A stretch of 64,000 nucleotides of DNA from Salinibacterium amurskyense (GCF_002797685.1 NZ_PGFH01000001.1:310001-374000), one strand, 5' to 3'; positions 17,301 through 25,426 are shown, counted from the stretch's first letter. The notes: a model not told the origin generated them from the letters alone. Made by a program: numbers and translations.

Positions 17301-18501
17301 CGTCGTAGCGGTTCTCCGAGCCGATGCGGTTCGTCGGGCCGAGGCCGACAAACTCGCCATTGACGTACGCCTTGAAGGCGAACTGGCTGTGCGTGCGGAA
17401 GTCTCCAGCCGTGGCGAAGAGCGTTGCTCCGGTGATGGCCTGGTCGCTGAGTTCAACCTCGGTGCGCAGGAACGCCCAGTTGGTCGTGATCGTTCGCGCT
17501 CCGGGAACGGAAAGGAGGCAGGCGCTGGACTTGCCCACCGTGATAACCCCTTTGTCGAGAGAGCCACACGCGAGTGGGCTAGAGCCAGCCGGGTCAAAAG
17601 TGAACAGTTCTTCGCCATCCGGTGCAGTGACCGTGAGGGCGCTGACCGTTCCGCCTTCGGAACCGCCGGTGCGGAAGCCGACGCCGCCGGAAGCGAATGC
17701 AGTATCGGTTCGCTCGTCAACTTGCACGCCGGCGACCGAAGTGGTGATGGTCGAACCCGACACGACGATCTGAACATCGACCGGAACGTCTGGCGTGATG
17801 GAACCGCTCGGAAGCGACACGGCGGGAAGCGCGACGTACTTGCCGTTGGTCAGGGTGTGAGGAACGAGCTGGTTCTTGTCGGCTCGGAACTGCCACATGT
17901 AGGCGTTGGAGCCATCGACGCCGCGCACGAAGATTCCGAGGGCAACGGTCGTGCTGATCGTGGTGTCGAGGGTGTAGTCAACCCACGGAGCAGAGGCGCC
18001 AGGGTACTCGGAAGAAGCCCAGATAGGTTCTGCGTCCCAGTCGCTGCCGACGGCGGTGCCGAACCAGGTCGGAGTGGCCGGGGCCGATTCAGCATCGGCG
18101 GAATCCCACGTGGTGACACTCCAGAAGTAGCGAGTGGCGGCGGCGAGAGGTTCTCCGCCGTAGACGACATCAGTTTGGTCGCTGGAAGAGACCTTGCCGG
18201 AATCCCAGATGTCACCGTTGCCGTTCGCTGCGGCATCCGCGGTGCTAGACACTCGAATTTGGTACGCAGACTGAACGATCGTGTTGACGTACCACGAGAA
18301 TGTAGGGTCTTGGAGGTCATCGAGATCGGCGGGCTTCTCGAGCCCGTTGATGCGCAAGCCGGTGGGGGCTGTTGTTGCGGCGGCGGCCTGAGCAAATGTT
18401 GCGGTGCTGAGCACCAAGGAGGTGATCAGGAGCAGGAAAGCCAACGCGGCGGCGACTGCTCGGGATGGACGGAGGACTCTTGGCGACATTGCCAGTTTCA
18501 T
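14365..18501 (-). CDS. Secreted multidomain alpha-L-rhamnosidase (GH78)
   Basis: 1378 residues from the ATG at 18501, which has AAGGAAG six bases upstream; longer in-frame starts have no ribosome site. A signal peptide (residues ~1-38, ending FAQAAAA) is followed by the GH78 N-terminal domain (RINGLEKPADL, IWDSGKV). A jelly-roll-like insert follows at about residues 180-310, then the rhamnosidase N-domain and the (alpha/alpha)6 catalytic domain, with WTRERINYEADGYLQ near residue 668 containing the acidic residues of the active site. At the C-terminus an Ig-like domain (DETAPVL, DAESGIQSL) and two similar modules (NMWWGTQG..RLYENG and NLWWGTNA..RFELDG) probably bind carbohydrate. It lacks LPXTG and transmembrane segments, so it is released or loosely bound. 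It cleaves terminal L-rhamnose from plant or algal glycans. Confidence 0.93.
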   Translation of the reverse strand: MKLAMSPRVLRPSRAVAAALAFLLLITSLVLSTATFAQAAAATTAPTGLRINGLEKPADLDDLQDPTFSWYVNTIVQSAYQIRVSSTADAAANGNGDIWDSGKVSSSDQTDVVYGGEPLAAATRYFWSVTTWDSADAESAPATPTWFGTAVGSDWDAEPIWASSEYPGASAPWVDYTLDTTISTTVALGIFVRGVDGSNAYMWQFRADKNQLVPHTLTNGKYVALPAVSLPSGSITPDVPVDVQIVVSGSTITTSVAGVQVDERTDTAFASGGVGFRTGGSEGGTVSALTVTAPDGEELFTFDPAGSSPLACGSLDKGVITVGKSSACLLSVPGARTITTNWAFLRTEVELSDQAITGATLFATAGDFRTHSQFAFKAYVNGEFVGLGPTNRIGSENRYDGFDVTALLDQGALNAIGIQAYSANASLQKFIGELVVTYADGSTETFGSDESWTALPGSPVLPDAGSISSSRYTAPKENLDLREFPTGYSTVGFDDSEWSGAVEKPAFPDLQATPIAKVEQQLHDPISIVDKGDGNYFVDFGRTWIGGVSYDIAGGTAGDTVELRFGEITSAENTVKYKLTTNTNEYRDVATLTDGEQTIETWGMRVFRYLEILDAPEPVTAENLQALALVYPFNEEASTFTSSDDNLNQVYSLSKNSIEALNANFYTDSWTRERINYEADGYLQLKSSLYLMEDLSLGRYSMDYFANNRTWPTEWPMYVVLAVHDAWRQTGNLEQVETSYDSLVDKMPTKWIDSETGLVFKSSGSDGCASRTDCDIVDWPTSQRDNYEFREYNTVINALAYRSLVDMAAMADALGLNDDAATYTAQAERMRDAMNELLYNEDTGSYDDGMDADGVLTGHYSLHASAFALSFGVPENDESAQVADFVASKGMACSVYCAGFSISGLFDGGAADAAVGLLTDEGTSSWMNMINLGAGATMEAWDPSQKNNLTYSHPWAASPAFHVPAGLFGIEPIEVGYETFQVKPQPGGVDEARITVPTVKGQIGAVFNHAEDGTIRLVAEIPGNTTADLVVPAPEGTTAVYLNGTRTAVDVAGGYATLPNVGAGCQAVTVSTDPDVASDDYLTALCEPTIATDETAPVLAGLPSGIIFADAALELGVTASDAESGIQSLAVTFNGEAVAADATISADELAALVGTDVVLTATATNGDGLVTEESVALTVLPFDDGATQLPSRGTLSNTSGWAYGLHDGNYRVEMNMWWGTQGSVFRLYENGELVKTMLPESTSVYAQKTSVDFTNKPNGTYVYTGELVNSQGVRSTSTTTVTVTSADPGRPTASHNNWAKSSTFTAFANLWWGTNATEYRFELDGVVVAEGELTAQTPLAQYVAVELSNVDAGKHDLVVIFVNAHGETASKPVSVTVK

Positions 18502-18556
18502 CGGCTTCCTTGCCTGTGTAGCGGCCACGACATCGTGACACGGTGGAACCAGTCTC

Positions 18557-18618
18557 TGAATCGATTCAATAGTGACGGACTCGTCTACCCCTGTCAAGGG
18601 GCAATAAAAACGATTCAG
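18557..18618 (-). promoter_or_regulatory. GH78 promoter with flanking operator-like sites
   Basis: Read on the minus strand there is TTGACA (18592-18597), a 17-base spacer and CACTAT (18569-18574), a near-consensus vegetative promoter pointing at GH78. Just downstream of the -10 lies the palindrome TGAATCGATTCA (18557-18568). Upstream of the -35 lies a second similar half, CTGAATCGTTTT (18607-18618). Both have the central CG of LacI-type sites but differ from the TGATCAAACGTTTGATCA motif, so another regulator is implied. Confidence 0.75.
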
Positions 18619-18722
18619 CCCCATTGTTGTGTGGCCGATTTCTTCGCCGCAGCCGAGGCTCAATCGGGCTCAATGTTGTGATCCCGCGCCGTGCGTAGCA
18701 GTTGATCGATCGACGATGCTTG

Positions 18723-18740
18723 TGATCAAACGTTTGATCA
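18723..18740. promoter_or_regulatory. Perfect LacI-type operator
   Basis: TGATCAAACGTTTGATCA is an 18-base perfect palindrome 48 bases before the dehydratase ATG. It is the best copy of the motif also found at 9346 and 21549 and defines the consensus used for those. Confidence 0.85.
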
Positions 18741-18788
18741 GATATCGTAACCACTATCGCTCGCTAGTAGAAACGAGGCGCCCTTCAC

Positions 18789-19958
18789 ATGGGACTCACT
18801 GACACAGCCCTAACCATTACCGCCGTGCGCGCAGTGTTGCTTTCGCACCGGTACCAGCCCGGAGAAGAACTCACCTGGGTAGGTGGCACCATTTGGTCAT
18901 GGGATGCCGCCCTCGTTGAAGTAACCCTCTCAGATGGAACCACCGGAGTCGGGGAGGCGGGAGCCGGCATCATGGCCGCCGCCGCCGTGCCCGGAATCGT
19001 GGATGCCTTCCGCCCCTACGTTCTCGACCACGAGTTCGCGCACCCCCTCGAAGTCGCCGACCACCTCCGCGCCTACACCGCTTTCTGGGCGCGGGGCGGA
19101 ATGCTCAACGGCGTTGCCGGAGCGATCGAAACCGCGGCCGTGGATGCCGTCGGCAAGCGCCTCGGCGTTCCCGCCTACGAAGTGCTCGGTGGCCTCAAGC
19201 GCGACTGGATCGAGTCGTACGCCAGTGGCGGACTCGGCACCACGTTCGGCGAGGTTTCCGATTGGGCCGCCGCCCAGATCGAAGCTGGCTTTGGCACCGT
19301 GAAGTTCCGCGCCATGACCGACCCCGACACCACCATCAAACTGCTCGACCACGTGACCGCGCTGCTGCCCGAGGGCATCCAGTTCGTCATCGACGCGGTG
19401 CAGGCCTGTGCCTCTGACCCGTGGCCCGTCGACGAAGCGATTCGTGTCGGCAAGAAGGCCGCCGAGCTCGGTGCCCGCTGGTACGAAGAACCCTGCCAAG
19501 CGGATGACGTGGCTGGCTACGCCGCCGTGCGTGCCGCCGTGAACGTGCCGATCTCCGGTGTCGAATCCAACGGAACCGTGCGGGACTTCGCCCAACTGCT
19601 CGACGCGAACGCGCTCGATGTTGCCCAGCCCGACGTCACTTTCGTCGGCGGCCCCAAAGCTTTCGCGCAGGTCGCCGAGCTTGCTCACGCCACCGGCGTG
19701 AAGACGGTTCCCCACGTGTGGGGCAGTGGCGTCACCTTCGCCGCGAACCTGCACACCGTGCTCGCCAACCCCTACGTTGAGCTCTTCGAGTACTGCACCC
19801 TGCCCAATCCGTTGCGAGACGCGATGCGGGTCGAAGAGGTCGACTTCAAGGATGGCGGCATCGTCGCTCCGAAGGCGCCAGGCCTCGGCATCCAGCTCAC
19901 GCCAGAGATCGAAGCCCAGTTTCCGTTCAGCCCCGGAGGTGGACATGTCATCCGCTAA
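18789..19958 (+). CDS. Enolase-superfamily sugar-acid dehydratase (mandelate racemase type)
   Basis: 389 residues with the N-terminal capping domain and a C-terminal barrel. The barrel shows TVKFRAM (first catalytic Lys region, K-x-R instead of K-x-K), IDAVQA and WYEEPCQ (metal-binding Asp and Glu), ISGVESNG (third metal ligand) and PHVWGSG, whose His is the usual acid/base of acid-sugar dehydratases. It removes water from an aldonate to give a 2-keto-3-deoxy acid. The perfect operator 18723-18740 precedes it, and it opens an operon with the RraA-like and lactonase genes. It is distinct from the fuconate dehydratase at 25427; rhamnonate or another aldonate is the likely substrate. Confidence 0.87.
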   Translation: MGLTDTALTITAVRAVLLSHRYQPGEELTWVGGTIWSWDAALVEVTLSDGTTGVGEAGAGIMAAAAVPGIVDAFRPYVLDHEFAHPLEVADHLRAYTAFWARGGMLNGVAGAIETAAVDAVGKRLGVPAYEVLGGLKRDWIESYASGGLGTTFGEVSDWAAAQIEAGFGTVKFRAMTDPDTTIKLLDHVTALLPEGIQFVIDAVQACASDPWPVDEAIRVGKKAAELGARWYEEPCQADDVAGYAAVRAAVNVPISGVESNGTVRDFAQLLDANALDVAQPDVTFVGGPKAFAQVAELAHATGVKTVPHVWGSGVTFAANLHTVLANPYVELFEYCTLPNPLRDAMRVEEVDFKDGGIVAPKAPGLGIQLTPEIEAQFPFSPGGGHVIR

Positions 19959-20613
19959 CCCAGGTTTCACGCCGTTGCCCGGCGACGAGCGCCTCACGAC
20001 CGCGATTCTCAGCGATTCGTGCGACGAATCGGGCCTGCGCAACCAGGTGCTGAAGCAGCGCCTCGCTCCGATCACTCCGGGCTCGCGCGCGTTCGGCCGC
20101 GCCCGCACGGTGCGCTTCGCTCCGGCGCTCGAGTCAGATCTCGATGACCCCTACAAGGAGTCGATCGACTTCATCGACGGCATCGGTGCTGGCCAGATGA
20201 TTGTGATCGCCACCGACAACAGCAACGACTCCGGCTTCTGGGGAGAGCTGTTCAGCGCGGCGGCTCTGGGCGCGAAAGCCTCCGGCGTCATCACTGATGG
20301 CAACCTGCGCGACACCGACAAGATCGCCGAACTCGGCTTTCCGTCGTTCTCACGTTCGCGCCGCCCCATCGACTTTCGGGCTCGGATGCGCGTGATCGCC
20401 TCCGACGTTGTCGTCGAGCTGGGCGGAGTGCTGATTGCGCCCGGCGATCTCGTGATGGCCGATGACGACGGAGCAGTAGTGATCCCGCAGTCTCACGAAG
20501 ACGAAGTGCTAACCCGCGCCCGCACGCGCGCGGCCAACGAATCAACGGTCTTGGCAGAACTGCTGGCCGGAGACTCGCTGCGCACCGTGTGGGAACGGCA
20601 CGGCATTCTCTAA
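19945..20613 (+). CDS. RraA/HMG-aldolase family protein, candidate 2-keto-3-deoxy acid aldolase
   Basis: 222 residues from the ATG at 19945, which has GGAGGTGG ahead of it and overlaps the dehydratase gene by 14 bases. The fold signature is GFWGELFSAAALGAKASGVI (the family's GxxLxxxAxxRGxxGxVxDGxxRD pattern) followed by TDGNLRD and VMADDDGAVVIP. Family members include RNase E inhibitor RraA and class II HMG/oxaloacetate aldolases. The conserved Arg-Asp (NLRD) and acidic metal site fit the aldolase side. Cut between dehydratase and lactonase genes it plausibly cleaves the 2-keto-3-deoxy acid to pyruvate and an aldehyde; this is inference. Confidence 0.82.
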   Translation: MSSANPGFTPLPGDERLTTAILSDSCDESGLRNQVLKQRLAPITPGSRAFGRARTVRFAPALESDLDDPYKESIDFIDGIGAGQMIVIATDNSNDSGFWGELFSAAALGAKASGVITDGNLRDTDKIAELGFPSFSRSRRPIDFRARMRVIASDVVVELGGVLIAPGDLVMADDDGAVVIPQSHEDEVLTRARTRAANESTVLAELLAGDSLRTVWERHGIL

Positions 20614-20640
20614 ACTGGCCATCGGAGAAGGGACTACATC

Positions 20641-21507
20641 GTGGTTTTTCCAATCATCGACGCTCACCAGCACATCTGGAACCCGAACCGGGCCCACTAT
20701 GACTGGCTCGACGAATCACTGGCACCCATTGATCAGGTGATGACCCTCGATCTACTCCTTCCCGAGTTGCGGGATGCTGGTGTCGATTACACGGTTCAAG
20801 TGCAGTCGGCCGACAACTCCGATGACACTCGCTTGATGACGGAGTGCGCGGTCGCCAACCACGAGGTCGCGGCGATTGTGGGTTACGCGCCCATCGACCG
20901 TCCGGAGCAGGCAGCGCGCACGATCGAGGCGTGGGAAGGCGACACCCGCATGGTCGGGGTGCGCACTCTCATCCACAATCAAGAAGATCCGGAATGGTTG
21001 CTGCGACCCAACGTTGACGAGGGGCTCACGGTGCTGGAGCGCGCCGGGCTCACCTTCGACGTGGTTGCCGTTCTTCCGGAGCACTTAGCGATCGTTCCGG
21101 AATTGTCGCGGCGGCATCCCGAGCTTCGTATGGTCATCGATCACTTGGCCAAGCCACCGATCGGGCTCGAGGAGCGCGAGCCCTGGTGGTCGGCCATCGA
21201 AGTAGCCGCCGAGAACCCCAACGTGTACGCCAAGGTCAGCGGCCTGTATTCGGCAGCCGGTGACCCGCAGCAGTGGACCACGGAATATGTGCGGCCGTTC
21301 TTTGAGCGAGCCCTCGAGGTATTCGGCCCTTCGCGCCTGATGTATGGCGGCGACTGGCCTATTTCGGTGCTCGCCGGCGGCTACACGCGGGTGTGGCAGG
21401 GCCTTCAACCCCTCTTCGACAGCGTGGATGCCGCAGACCGCGAACAGTTGCTTGGCCGTACCGCTGCGGAGTTCTACCGCATCGATCCCGCACGCATTGG
21501 CTACTAA
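20641..21507 (+). CDS. Amidohydrolase-family aldonolactonase (L-fucono/L-rhamnono-lactonase type)
   Basis: 288 residues from a GTG with GGAGAAGGGA ahead. It is a metal-dependent barrel of the amidohydrolase_2 group: DAHQHIW at the N-terminus, VQVQSADN, MVIDHLAKPP with the central His, VYAKVSG and the late acid YGGDWP. This set is typical of L-fucono-1,5-lactonase and related sugar lactonases that open the lactone made by the aldo/keto dehydrogenase. It is third in the operon starting at 18789 and precedes the ABC importer. The exact sugar cannot be read from sequence. Confidence 0.88.
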   Translation: MVFPIIDAHQHIWNPNRAHYDWLDESLAPIDQVMTLDLLLPELRDAGVDYTVQVQSADNSDDTRLMTECAVANHEVAAIVGYAPIDRPEQAARTIEAWEGDTRMVGVRTLIHNQEDPEWLLRPNVDEGLTVLERAGLTFDVVAVLPEHLAIVPELSRRHPELRMVIDHLAKPPIGLEEREPWWSAIEVAAENPNVYAKVSGLYSAAGDPQQWTTEYVRPFFERALEVFGPSRLMYGGDWPISVLAGGYTRVWQGLQPLFDSVDAADREQLLGRTAAEFYRIDPARIGY

Positions 21508-21548
21508 AGGGTCGAGTGCGCACGGCTAGATAACAGTTGAAAAACCTT

Positions 21549-21595
21549 TGATCAAACGTTTGCACAACTTCCGCGGTTGGTATAACGTTTGAGCA
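21549..21595 (+). promoter_or_regulatory. Operator and promoter of the sugar ABC importer
   Basis: TGATCAAACGTTTGCACA (21549-21566) matches the 18723 operator at 16 of 18 positions. A second partial copy ends in AACGTTTGAGCA at 21595. TATAAC at 21581-21586 is a possible -10, with the first operator over the -35 position, so repressor binding would block transcription of the importer. Confidence 0.7.
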
Positions 21596-21670
21596 CCGGA
21601 GAATTCGAGCCGTTCCAGCGGGTTGTCTCTCTCCACTACGAAGCAGTAGTAACCCCACCAAGGAGTGTCA

Positions 21671-22996
21671 ATGAAGACGAAGAGGTTCCTTTCCGCCAGT
21701 GCAGGAGTGGCAATGATTTCCGCCGCTGCACTCGTTCTATCCGGTTGTTCAGCTGACGGAGGCGCTAACGCCCCCGAGCAGACTGACTCGGGTGGAAAAA
21801 TCACGGTGTGGGTTGACCCGCCCCGCGTTCCCGCCGCAGAAGCTTTCCAGGAAGCTCACCCCGAGATCGAAATCGACGTTGTTCAGATTGACGGAACCGT
21901 TGGTGGCCAGACGGTGAAGCAGGCTTTCGCTAACTTCGACTCCGCAGGTTCAGGATGGCCTGACGCCATCTTCTTCCCCTCCAACGACGACATCGCGTGG
22001 GCAACCGGCGCAGCCAGCAACTACGCAGCCGACCTCACCGATCTGCTTCCCGATGTCATCGATGGTTACGACCCCGCAGTGCTTTCGTTCTGCGACATCG
22101 ATGGTCAGATCCGTTGCCTCCGCAACGACGCTGCTCCCGACGTGTTCTGGTACAACAAGGCGTTCTTCGACGAGAACGGCTACACGCTGCCCACCACGTG
22201 GGAAGGCTACGGTGACCTCGCCGTACAGATCGCTGCAGAGCACCCCGACAAGATCAGCGGATTCCTCGGCGACGCGTATGCCGTAAACCGCTACCTTCAG
22301 GCGGCCGACTGCCCCACGAACGACCGCCTCTCGGAGTCGGAAGTTCACATCAACCTCGATGACCCGAACTGTGTTCGTGCCAACGAACTGCTCACGCAGA
22401 TGTACGAAGGTGGCGCACTCACCACCCAGGGCATCTTCGACGGCGACGCCGCTGCTGCTGGTGTCAACTTGGTCATGAGCCCCGGTGCTGTCTGGTGGGG
22501 TAACTACCTCTTCCGCGACACCTGGAAGATCCCGGCCGAGCAGATGAGCGCAAGCGCACCGCTGACCTGGGAAGGCGAATCAAGCCCGACCGCCGGTAAC
22601 GAAGGTGGCGGCCTCTGGGGCGTTTCCTCTCACATCACCGGAAAGCAGCTCGAAAACACGCTGACTTTCGCAACCTTCGTTGCGACTGACCCGGCATGGC
22701 AGGTTGAGCTTTCAACCGGTCTCCCCGGTTACGGCCCGATTCAGGATGCTTGGCTCGAGAAGCTCGAAGCTGACGGCTACTTCGCCGATGTTGCCGGTGT
22801 TCAGCAGGCATTCAAGGATGCCGCCGGCGCCGTAGCTCCGTACTCGTACATGCTCTACGACACCGGTGCGGCCTGGACCGAAACGGTCAGCCCCACGCTG
22901 ATCGCCGACGGCTCCATCAGCGACGCACTCAGCACCTTCGGTACTGAACTCGTGAACCGCGCCAACTCGGTCGGCTACACGGTCACCGCCGAATAG
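21671..22996 (+). CDS. Sugar ABC transporter substrate-binding lipoprotein
   Basis: 441 residues from the ATG at 21671 (ribosome site AAGGAGTG; a GTG two codons earlier lies within it). A lipoprotein signal ends in the lipobox LSGC at about residue 24, so the protein is tethered to the outer face of the membrane. The mature part is a family 1 solute-binding protein: ITVWVDPPRV, an alpha/beta core with WYNKAFFDENGYTLPTTW, and a late GGGLWGVSSH strand. Two permease genes follow; no ATPase gene is in the operon, so a shared MsiK-like ATPase elsewhere is likely. Upstream operators place it in the LacI-type regulon. It would bind the deoxysugar released by GH78. Confidence 0.92.
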   Translation: MKTKRFLSASAGVAMISAAALVLSGCSADGGANAPEQTDSGGKITVWVDPPRVPAAEAFQEAHPEIEIDVVQIDGTVGGQTVKQAFANFDSAGSGWPDAIFFPSNDDIAWATGAASNYAADLTDLLPDVIDGYDPAVLSFCDIDGQIRCLRNDAAPDVFWYNKAFFDENGYTLPTTWEGYGDLAVQIAAEHPDKISGFLGDAYAVNRYLQAADCPTNDRLSESEVHINLDDPNCVRANELLTQMYEGGALTTQGIFDGDAAAAGVNLVMSPGAVWWGNYLFRDTWKIPAEQMSASAPLTWEGESSPTAGNEGGGLWGVSSHITGKQLENTLTFATFVATDPAWQVELSTGLPGYGPIQDAWLEKLEADGYFADVAGVQQAFKDAAGAVAPYSYMLYDTGAAWTETVSPTLIADGSISDALSTFGTELVNRANSVGYTVTAE

Positions 22997-23019
22997 AAGT
23001 AACCAGCTAGGCACAGCAT

Positions 23020-23053
23020 GTGTGGGGGTTTCAGATCCTTGAGGCCCCCACAC
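23020..23053 (+). terminator. Hairpin between binding-protein and permease genes
   Basis: A perfect 9-base stem GTGTGGGGG / CCCCCACAC with a 16-base loop sits in the 92-base gap between the binding-protein and first permease genes. There is no T-run, so partial attenuation or 3' mRNA stabilisation, giving more binding protein than permease, is more likely than full termination. Confidence 0.65.
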
Positions 23054-23088
23054 TCTGTTCCACTCCCCAATTCAGAGGCGAGGAATAC

Positions 23089-24069
23089 ATGAGCAGCTCA
23101 ACGCTAGCCACGAAACGCACGGAGCCTCCGGCTGCCGGCGGCCGTGCATCCACCACACCCCGGCGTCACCGCACACGCCACGCAGAGTCGCGCGGCGCAT
23201 GGATCTTGCTCGCCCCGTACCTCGCGCTCTTTCTCGTCGCAGCCGCGATCCCCATCGGCTACGCCTTCTGGATCGCCCTGCAAAAAGCACCAACCCTCGT
23301 CAACCCGGCAAGCGGGTTTGGCGGCCTTGACTCGTTCATCACGGTAATCACCGACTACCGGTTCTCCGGAACGTTCATCAACATCTTCTCCGTCATGATC
23401 GTGTGGTTGCCGCTCATGATGCTCGGCATCGTTGGCCTAGCCCTGTTGGTTCATGCCAGCCCCGGTCGCTTCGGCTCCACGATGCGCTTCTTCTACTTCA
23501 TCCCGGGCGCGTTGAGCGGTATTGCCAACTTCGTGCTCTGGGTTTACCTGCTGCACCCCACGCAGTCGCCCCTCGCGCCGCTCTGGCAAGAGGTCGGATT
23601 CGGATCGCTGAAAGAGATCGTCACCGACGGCAACATGCCGATGATCCTCACGGGCATGCTCTTCTTTCAGGGCGTGGGTACGTGGATCATCGTCGTCAAC
23701 GGTGGCCTCAACGGCATCCCCGACGAGATCTTCGAAGCCGCCAAGATTGACGGCGCCAACGCGTGGGACCTTGCGTGGCACATCAAGCTGCCGCTCATCC
23801 GCCCCTGGATTGGCTATGCGGCCCTCATGAACTTGGCCTACGGTTTTCAGCTCTTCCTCGAGCCGTACCTGCTGCGACAGATTTCGTCCGGAGCTATTGC
23901 CGGAGAGTGGGCGCCAACTCAGTTGGGCTACGCCTTCGCCTTCACTAACCGAAACTTCCCGGCCGCGGCCGCACTATCAATCATCCTGCTCGTGATCACC
24001 CTGAGCATCGGAGTCGTCATCGTGATGAAGAGCGGACTCTTCGGCGACGAAAAGGAGAAAAAGCGATGA
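23089..24069 (+). CDS. Sugar ABC transporter permease (MalF-type)
   Basis: 326 residues from the ATG at 23089 after GAGGCGAGGA. A basic N-terminal tail of about 35 residues precedes six predicted membrane helices (first one ILLAPYLALFLVAAAIPIG). The EAA loop that docks the ATPase is FEAAKIDGANAWDLAWHIKLP near residues 210-230. It forms a heterodimer with the next gene's product, whose ATG overlaps this stop by four bases. It is part of the deoxysugar importer. Confidence 0.93.
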   Translation: MSSSTLATKRTEPPAAGGRASTTPRRHRTRHAESRGAWILLAPYLALFLVAAAIPIGYAFWIALQKAPTLVNPASGFGGLDSFITVITDYRFSGTFINIFSVMIVWLPLMMLGIVGLALLVHASPGRFGSTMRFFYFIPGALSGIANFVLWVYLLHPTQSPLAPLWQEVGFGSLKEIVTDGNMPMILTGMLFFQGVGTWIIVVNGGLNGIPDEIFEAAKIDGANAWDLAWHIKLPLIRPWIGYAALMNLAYGFQLFLEPYLLRQISSGAIAGEWAPTQLGYAFAFTNRNFPAAAALSIILLVITLSIGVVIVMKSGLFGDEKEKKR

Positions 24070-24995
24070 GCAACAGCGCTCCCGGCGTCGTTGGCGCCAA
24101 ACACTGGACCGTAGGTCGCATTGCCCGCATCACCGTCATGGTGATCATCGCTGCCGCGTTCATCCTGCCCATCATCGGCTTCATCGCAATGGCCTTCCGC
24201 AGCCAAGAAGGCGTGTTGGCCGGAACCGACGGCTTCCTCGGCCTCGGTGGAATGTCGTGGGACAACGTCGTGTTCAGCTGGAGCCAGATCAATGGCTTCG
24301 GTCCTGGCGGTGGAGGCCTCTTCACCCGCTGGGTAGGCAACTCGCTCGTGGTCGCCGTCATCGGTGGAATACTCGCCCTCGTAGCCGCACTGCCTGCAGG
24401 CTACGCACTGTCTCGACTGCGGTTCCGTGGTCGCAAGGTGTTGCTCTTCGCCACACTGCTCGCGATGGTGATGCCCAACACAGTGCTCGTCATCCCGCTG
24501 TTCCTCGAAGTGAACGCCATCGGAGCCGTCGGCCAACTCTGGCCCGTTGCGGTCATCATGGGGTTCTTCCCCTTCGGCACGTACCTCGTCTACATCCACT
24601 TCATGACAACGATGCCGCAAGAGCTCGTCGAGGCAGCTCGCATCGACGGACTGAGCGAAATCGCAACCTTCTTCTACGTGGCACTTCCCATCTCGAAGCA
24701 GGTCATTGCGCTCGTCGCCTTCTTCTCCTTCGTGGCCAACTGGACGAACTTCTTCCTGCCGCTGGCACTGCTCACCTCGAACCAGGAGAACAAGACGATC
24801 TCGATCGGCATCCAAGAACTCATCGGAGCCAGCCCGCTGTTCAACGCCACCGTTGCAGCCGGTCTCGACGTGAAGCTCTACATGCCGCAGCTCGCGCTCG
24901 CCACGTTCCTCTCGATGATCCCGCTGCTCATCGTGTTCCTCACGGCGCAGCGCTTCCTAATTCGTGGACAAACCGTTGGCGCGGTGAAGGGATAA
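24066..24995 (+). CDS. Sugar ABC transporter permease (MalG-type)
   Basis: 309 residues, six predicted helices beginning with ITVMVIIAAAFILPIIGFIAM. The EAA loop is VEAARIDGLSEIATFFYVALP around residues 195-215. It is translationally coupled to the first permease (ATGA) and followed by the mutarotase gene after two bases. The pair carries the sugar through the membrane for the solute-binding lipoprotein. Confidence 0.93.
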   Translation: MSNSAPGVVGAKHWTVGRIARITVMVIIAAAFILPIIGFIAMAFRSQEGVLAGTDGFLGLGGMSWDNVVFSWSQINGFGPGGGGLFTRWVGNSLVVAVIGGILALVAALPAGYALSRLRFRGRKVLLFATLLAMVMPNTVLVIPLFLEVNAIGAVGQLWPVAVIMGFFPFGTYLVYIHFMTTMPQELVEAARIDGLSEIATFFYVALPISKQVIALVAFFSFVANWTNFFLPLALLTSNQENKTISIGIQELIGASPLFNATVAAGLDVKLYMPQLALATFLSMIPLLIVFLTAQRFLIRGQTVGAVKG

Positions 24996-24997
24996 CA

Positions 24998-25321
24998 ATG
25001 AAGCGAGTAGCCCAGGTCATCGGCCTCCCACCCGAGAACCGCGAAGAGTACGAGCGATACCACGCCGCTGTGTGGCCAACGATTCTTGAACGACTCGCGG
25101 CCAGCAACATCCACAACTATTCGATCTATCGCCACGGCGACCTGCTGTTCTCGTACTTCGAGTACACGGGTGACGACTACGAAGCCGACCAAGCCGCCAT
25201 CGCGGCTGACCCAGAAACTCAGCGCTGGTGGGCTCTGCAAGAGCCGCTGCAGCAGCCGCTGGATGACCGGGCTGAGGGCGAGTGGTGGAAAGAGCTGCCC
25301 GAGGTCTTCCACGTTGACTAG
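24998..25321 (+). CDS. rhaM: L-rhamnose mutarotase family protein
   Basis: 107 residues of the RhaM (DUF718) dimeric ferredoxin-like family, which interconverts alpha and beta anomers of L-rhamnose and probably related 6-deoxysugars. Typical residues are seen: YERYHAAVWPTILE with the active-site His, NYSIYRHGDLLFSYFEY, and the C-terminal WWKELPEVFH. It is the last gene of the importer operon, starting two bases after the permease stop, which fits presentation of the right anomer to the dehydrogenase at 13281. Confidence 0.92.
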   Translation: MKRVAQVIGLPPENREEYERYHAAVWPTILERLAASNIHNYSIYRHGDLLFSYFEYTGDDYEADQAAIAADPETQRWWALQEPLQQPLDDRAEGEWWKELPEVFHVD

Positions 25322-25426
25322 CTGACATCGCGACCCACACGCACTACCGCGCACCGCAGCGCACCCAGACGCGCCTCACCCGCGCACATACCTTTTATCG
25401 GTTCTGAGCAAGGAGAACTCTTCAGC

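Noticed and set aside
16933-18681. 582-codon plus-strand open frame inside GH78
   Set aside because: Antisense shadow of a long high-GC gene; Arg/Gly-rich composition, no motif, and the minus strand has signal peptide and catalytic domain.
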